Origin: a virus
DNA length: 64,000 nt
Virus record (IMG/VR): IMGVR_UViG_3300035199_001057
Span: 1-64,000 of that record
Strand: one strand, 5' to 3'
Position numbers and translations under genes: made by a program. The notes beneath the pieces were generated by a model. That model worked only from the letters and a program-made list of their open reading frames with translations, searched no databases and was not told the DNA's origin. Position 1 is the stretch's first letter. Each line of letters starts with the position of its first letter. Of the stretch, positions 61,018 to 64,000 are shown in pieces.

Positions 61018-62421
61018 CTAAGCTTCTTTATAATACGACGCCAAAGTTAACAAAGTTCGTGATTCTATGTTAACACTACATTCGTAAGAAGTCATTTTTT
61101 TTAATTGGTAGAGGGTAATCCATTTATGCCGATCAGACACGCTAACACTAGAATCTTTATCCAATTTTATGAGCATATATCGATTCTTTTGCTCCATAAA
61201 ACGGCCGCCCTCTTCTGATTGAAAGCAGTCATAAAAGAGGTGACTTTTTTCATCTTTAACCCCAAATTTGCTCAACTCCTTTTTCAAGGAAAATGTGTTG
61301 GAATCCAATGAATGAAAAGATGGGCCCAATTCAGCCCCATTCCAACTAAAATCTTCTTCAACTAGTTGAACAAGGACATGAAGAACATTGTTGAACTCTT
61401 TCAATAAAAAACCATACACTTTTGGTATGTTATCTCTAACTATTGGCTGACACCATGAAGATACTTCACGTGAACCAATAGAAGCTTTAACACCTACAAG
61501 CTCAAAATTTTTGTTTTCCTCGTGACATAGGCTTTGATCGGACATTTTCCAACCATGCTTGTATAATTTCGCCAGTGGTACCAGTTTGTGTTCAATTCGC
61601 TTATTATCTTTTGCTGCTAGCAGCCATTCCCGAATGAAGCTAAGTGAATGTAGCGCATCGTGATCTGAGAGAGAAGAAAATAAAAGCTGTAATTCTAAAG
61701 AGGTAAACTTAGTCCTAATGCCTTGAGCGCCCTCGATTAACTCATCGCGCGAAATTGATCTGTCAAAAAAATCAATTGTTGCCAACACAGAACGCGTGTC
61801 CATATTAATACAATGTTCTTTGGATAGCATGTGTCTGATATCATTTAAGGTTAACCAAGCAAACTTGTTGTCTATTATAGTTATCTCATCATCACTGGCG
61901 TGTACATTATCATTGGCCTTTTTATAAAACTTATACCCGTGCTCCGACTGATATCCTCGTGATTTTATTTTTGGAGAGCCGTCTAAAAAGCTTTCGATAT
62001 AAGCTACGCTTTTTCCCTTATGTGCTCCAGTATAATTGCTTTTAGTGGCTTGAACGGTTGGGGAATACTGAACGCTATCTAAATTACCGGGTTCGATTTT
62101 CGCCTGTAAAAGAAGCTCTATCTGCCCCTCATTAATGCGCGAAACAATTCCTAGTATTCCTTGTTCTGGTTGATCGATTACTGGTTGATATCGCGTAATC
62201 CCTAATTCTTTATCAACAGCTCTTGCCCCTCGGATGCTAAAAAACTTTCCACTTTGGTGTGAAATAGCCTCATTGGGGAAATAATTCCATTTTTCCATTT
62301 CATCAAAATCGATTCTTAAAATGTTAACCTGCAGGGAGCGCCGGTAACGTTCTAAAGCAGAAAATAAGTTGTCTTCATTCACATCACTCAAATAACTTTT
62401 TAAAAATTGATCAAAGATCAA
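61018..62421 (-). CDS. NDP-hexose 2,3-dehydratase
   Basis: A 467-residue enzyme of the NDP-hexose 2,3-dehydratase family (TylX3/EvaA/GraOrf27 type), which removes the C2 hydroxyl from dTDP-4-keto-6-deoxyglucose. The protein is an internal duplication, as expected. The first half has KFFSIRGARAV and LLLQAKIEPGN, then SPTVQATKSNY (120-130), and ends with FAWLTLNDIRHML. The second half has the equivalent VLVQLVEED, GPSFHS and HKWITLYQLKKM. The start is a TTG at 62421 with GGAG upstream and matches the family's usual N-terminus. In the second half the QAKxEPGN motif is degenerate, which is normal for this family. It lies between the B12 radical SAM gene and the ketoreductase. Confidence 0.9.
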   Translation of the reverse strand: MIFDQFLKSYLSDVNEDNLFSALERYRRSLQVNILRIDFDEMEKWNYFPNEAISHQSGKFFSIRGARAVDKELGITRYQPVIDQPEQGILGIVSRINEGQIELLLQAKIEPGNLDSVQYSPTVQATKSNYTGAHKGKSVAYIESFLDGSPKIKSRGYQSEHGYKFYKKANDNVHASDDEITIIDNKFAWLTLNDIRHMLSKEHCINMDTRSVLATIDFFDRSISRDELIEGAQGIRTKFTSLELQLLFSSLSDHDALHSLSFIREWLLAAKDNKRIEHKLVPLAKLYKHGWKMSDQSLCHEENKNFELVGVKASIGSREVSSWCQPIVRDNIPKVYGFLLKEFNNVLHVLVQLVEEDFSWNGAELGPSFHSLDSNTFSLKKELSKFGVKDEKSHLFYDCFQSEEGGRFMEQKNRYMLIKLDKDSSVSVSDRHKWITLYQLKKMTSYECSVNIESRTLLTLASYYKEA

Positions 62422-62425
62422 AATT

Positions 62426-63772
62426 TTATTCTCCGGCGCTTTGAATTGATTTTATATTGGCACCAATTGGAGTAGACGTCGATTGTTTCTCTAGCTCTCT
62501 CATATCTCCAAAACCACCGACCTGTGAAGAATCTTCCTGCCGCTCACACAGAAGTAAATCATATTTAGTTTTAAAATAAGCCTGTTGCGATTTCAGTTCA
62601 ATATTGGTGAAATGCTCCGTATACCAAAAGTTGTTGGAGTACTCGTCCGCAAGCTCCCAGTCCACATCTTTGTGGGCCACTGGGTCGTAAAAATTAGTTC
62701 CCGGATAAGGGCACAAAATGGTGAACCCTACGACATCCGGCTTAATTTCATCGATAAGTTGCTCTGTTAACAGGAGATCTTCGCGAGTCTCGTTGGGCAT
62801 TCCAAATAGGAAAAAGCCGCGGCGCTCGACACCATATTTTTTGGCCCATTCAAAAACATTACGTATAGTTTTAGTTTTAAGACCTTTGCCGATTTGCTTT
62901 AATATTCTATCGCTTCCACTTTCGCATCCAATGTTCACCTGATGACACTGAGATTTTTTAAGCCACTTGAACATCTCCTCGCTGGCGAAGCTCGCGTGAA
63001 TCAAGCACTCCCATTCTGTGGTGATTCCTCTTTTGATCTTCTCCTTACAAAACTCGATTACAAAGTTAGCAGAAATATCGAAAGTGGCGTCAACAAATTT
63101 AAAATAATTCAAGTCCAATTGCTCGATTACGTGTTCGATTTCATCGCACATTTCACTGACATCTCGTGACCTAATAGGATTGTTCCTCTTGTGAAATCGA
63201 CCCGAGATAATTCTTTCCGCGCAAAAAGCGCAATTGACCGGGCAAACTCGGTTACATTGAAAAGATGCGATCCGCTTGCCATTCATTGACTCACACAGAT
63301 CTACTGTGCGGTGGTTTTTAATGACTTCTCGATCAGGCCATGGCAATTCTTGCATTGGGGGTTTTGTTCCCGGGATAATGGGATCCGTGAAATTTCCACT
63401 TACGAGTTGAAAGAAAGATTCTTCGCCTTCACCTAGTATAACATGGTCAATAGCGTCATGAGAAATACACTCTTCTGGAAGCGCCGTGGGGTGATAACCT
63501 CCAACCACTGTGCGTGTTTGGGGGCTTTTTTCCTTGATCATTTGCGCCAGACGCAATGCGTGAGGCCATGCGGGAGAGGTACATGAAAATCCAACAACGT
63601 GAGCGTCCGCGCATGCTTCAATAATAGTTTCGTCCGTATCAAAATTACCTTGATAACACTGGAGGTCGAGATCTCCCACATAATGTTTTTTAAGATAAGA
63701 GGCTATAAAGCCTAGGCCAATTGGCTCCCATATATTCTCATAATAAGGTTGTACTAATATTACTTTTTTCAT
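62426..63772 (-). CDS. B12-binding radical SAM enzyme
   Basis: A 448-residue enzyme. Residues ~1-140 look like a cobalamin-binding domain with GFSCTSPAWPHALRLAQMIK and VVGGYHPTALPEE. The radical SAM core starts with the iron-sulfur motif CPVNCAFC (Cys177, Cys181, Cys184). GCESGSDRIL and FLFGMPNET are typical SAM- and core-domain segments. Such class B enzymes methylate unreactive carbons or phosphorus, or rearrange carbon skeletons, in antibiotic, hopanoid and sugar pathways. The ATG overlaps the upstream stop as ATGA. Location next to the deoxysugar genes suggests a sugar or lipid carrier substrate. The last ~45 residues are low in complexity. Confidence 0.8.
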   Translation of the reverse strand: MKKVILVQPYYENIWEPIGLGFIASYLKKHYVGDLDLQCYQGNFDTDETIIEACADAHVVGFSCTSPAWPHALRLAQMIKEKSPQTRTVVGGYHPTALPEECISHDAIDHVILGEGEESFFQLVSGNFTDPIIPGTKPPMQELPWPDREVIKNHRTVDLCESMNGKRIASFQCNRVCPVNCAFCAERIISGRFHKRNNPIRSRDVSEMCDEIEHVIEQLDLNYFKFVDATFDISANFVIEFCKEKIKRGITTEWECLIHASFASEEMFKWLKKSQCHQVNIGCESGSDRILKQIGKGLKTKTIRNVFEWAKKYGVERRGFFLFGMPNETREDLLLTEQLIDEIKPDVVGFTILCPYPGTNFYDPVAHKDVDWELADEYSNNFWYTEHFTNIELKSQQAYFKTKYDLLLCERQEDSSQVGGFGDMRELEKQSTSTPIGANIKSIQSAGE

Positions 63773-64000
63773 CTGTTTGCCTCGGTATACACTTTATACT
63801 TAGAGAGATCTTGATATTCTATAGCCAAATCTTCATTATCGTCTTTTATGCCCAGCATCAATGTGGCGCCCTTTGCTGCTATCTCAGGAAGCATATAATA
63901 ATTCCAACCAAGCATGTCAAATTTTTCTTCTAAATGGCCGAGACCTTCGCGGCGGCCAAAATATGAGGCTCTTATGAACCATTCATAAGCATCCTTATTA
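63769..64000 (-). CDS. Partial coding region, C-terminal 76 residues
   Basis: The frame is open from the window edge and ends with TGA at 63769, overlapping the radical SAM start as ATGA. The visible part reads AYEWFIRASYFGRREGLGHL, then E-E-K-F-D-M-L-G-W-N-Y-Y-M-L-P-E-I-A-A-K-G-A-T, ending KYKVYTEANR. It is soluble and helical with several aromatic residues. I cannot assign it to a family. Being coupled to the radical SAM gene, it probably belongs to the glycan island. The N-terminal portion lies outside the window. Confidence 0.55.
   Translation of the reverse strand, partial: NKDAYEWFIRASYFGRREGLGHLEEKFDMLGWNYYMLPEIAAKGATLMLGIKDDNEDLAIEYQDLSKYKVYTEANR

Overview
The window is almost certainly part of a large, T4-like tailed-phage genome (a myovirus, Caudoviricetes). 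Its host cannot be read from the sequence. Every supported gene lies on the minus strand, so transcription runs from position 64000 towards 1. Genes are packed tightly, with many ATGA and TAATG overlaps and mostly good Shine-Dalgarno sites. T4-type hallmarks are baseplate wedge proteins gp6 and gp25, a gp55-type late sigma factor, a gp47/gp46 (Mre11/Rad50) homologue, a DnaG/gp61-type primase and a RuvC-like resolvase. I saw no tRNA, rRNA, CRISPR array or insertion sequence, and no gene-free stretch over 300 bases.

Reading in the direction of transcription: (1) 64000-49734 is a glycan and small-molecule modification island. It holds a B12-binding radical SAM enzyme, an NDP-hexose 2,3-dehydratase, a Gfo/Idh/MocA ketoreductase, RmlB, RmlA, a sulfotransferase-FkbM fusion, a GT8-like glycosyltransferase, GDP-mannose 4,6-dehydratase, a second glycosyltransferase-like protein, two more FkbM-type methyltransferases, a sugar C-methyltransferase, a short UDP-glucose dehydrogenase, a HAD phosphatase and a membrane-anchored APS kinase. 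(2) 49732-47955 holds small regulatory genes, including a zinc ribbon protein and the gp55-like sigma factor. (3) 47955-8306 is the tail/baseplate block: a baseplate-hub protein with an M15 peptidase, another hub/spike-like protein, a 3224-residue giant, gp25, gp6, a 624-residue protein, a 3424-residue giant with two LamG-like domains, and a series of large virion proteins. (4) 8295-3610 encodes recombination and replication proteins: RuvC-like, primase, and Mre11 and Rad50 fused into one chain. (5) 3537-24 holds a beta-helix fibre-like protein and a run of small membrane or basic proteins that may include lysis genes.

The most unusual content is the island. RmlA, RmlB, a 2,3-dehydratase, a 3-ketoreductase and a C-methyltransferase are the core of dTDP-2,6-dideoxy(-C-methyl)hexose synthesis, a pathway known mainly from antibiotic gene clusters and some bacterial surface glycans. 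The same island carries an APS kinase, which makes PAPS, and a sulfotransferase, which uses it. I infer that this phage makes a deoxysugar-containing, methylated and perhaps sulfated glycan, for its own virion or for the host surface. The final acceptor is not identifiable from this window.
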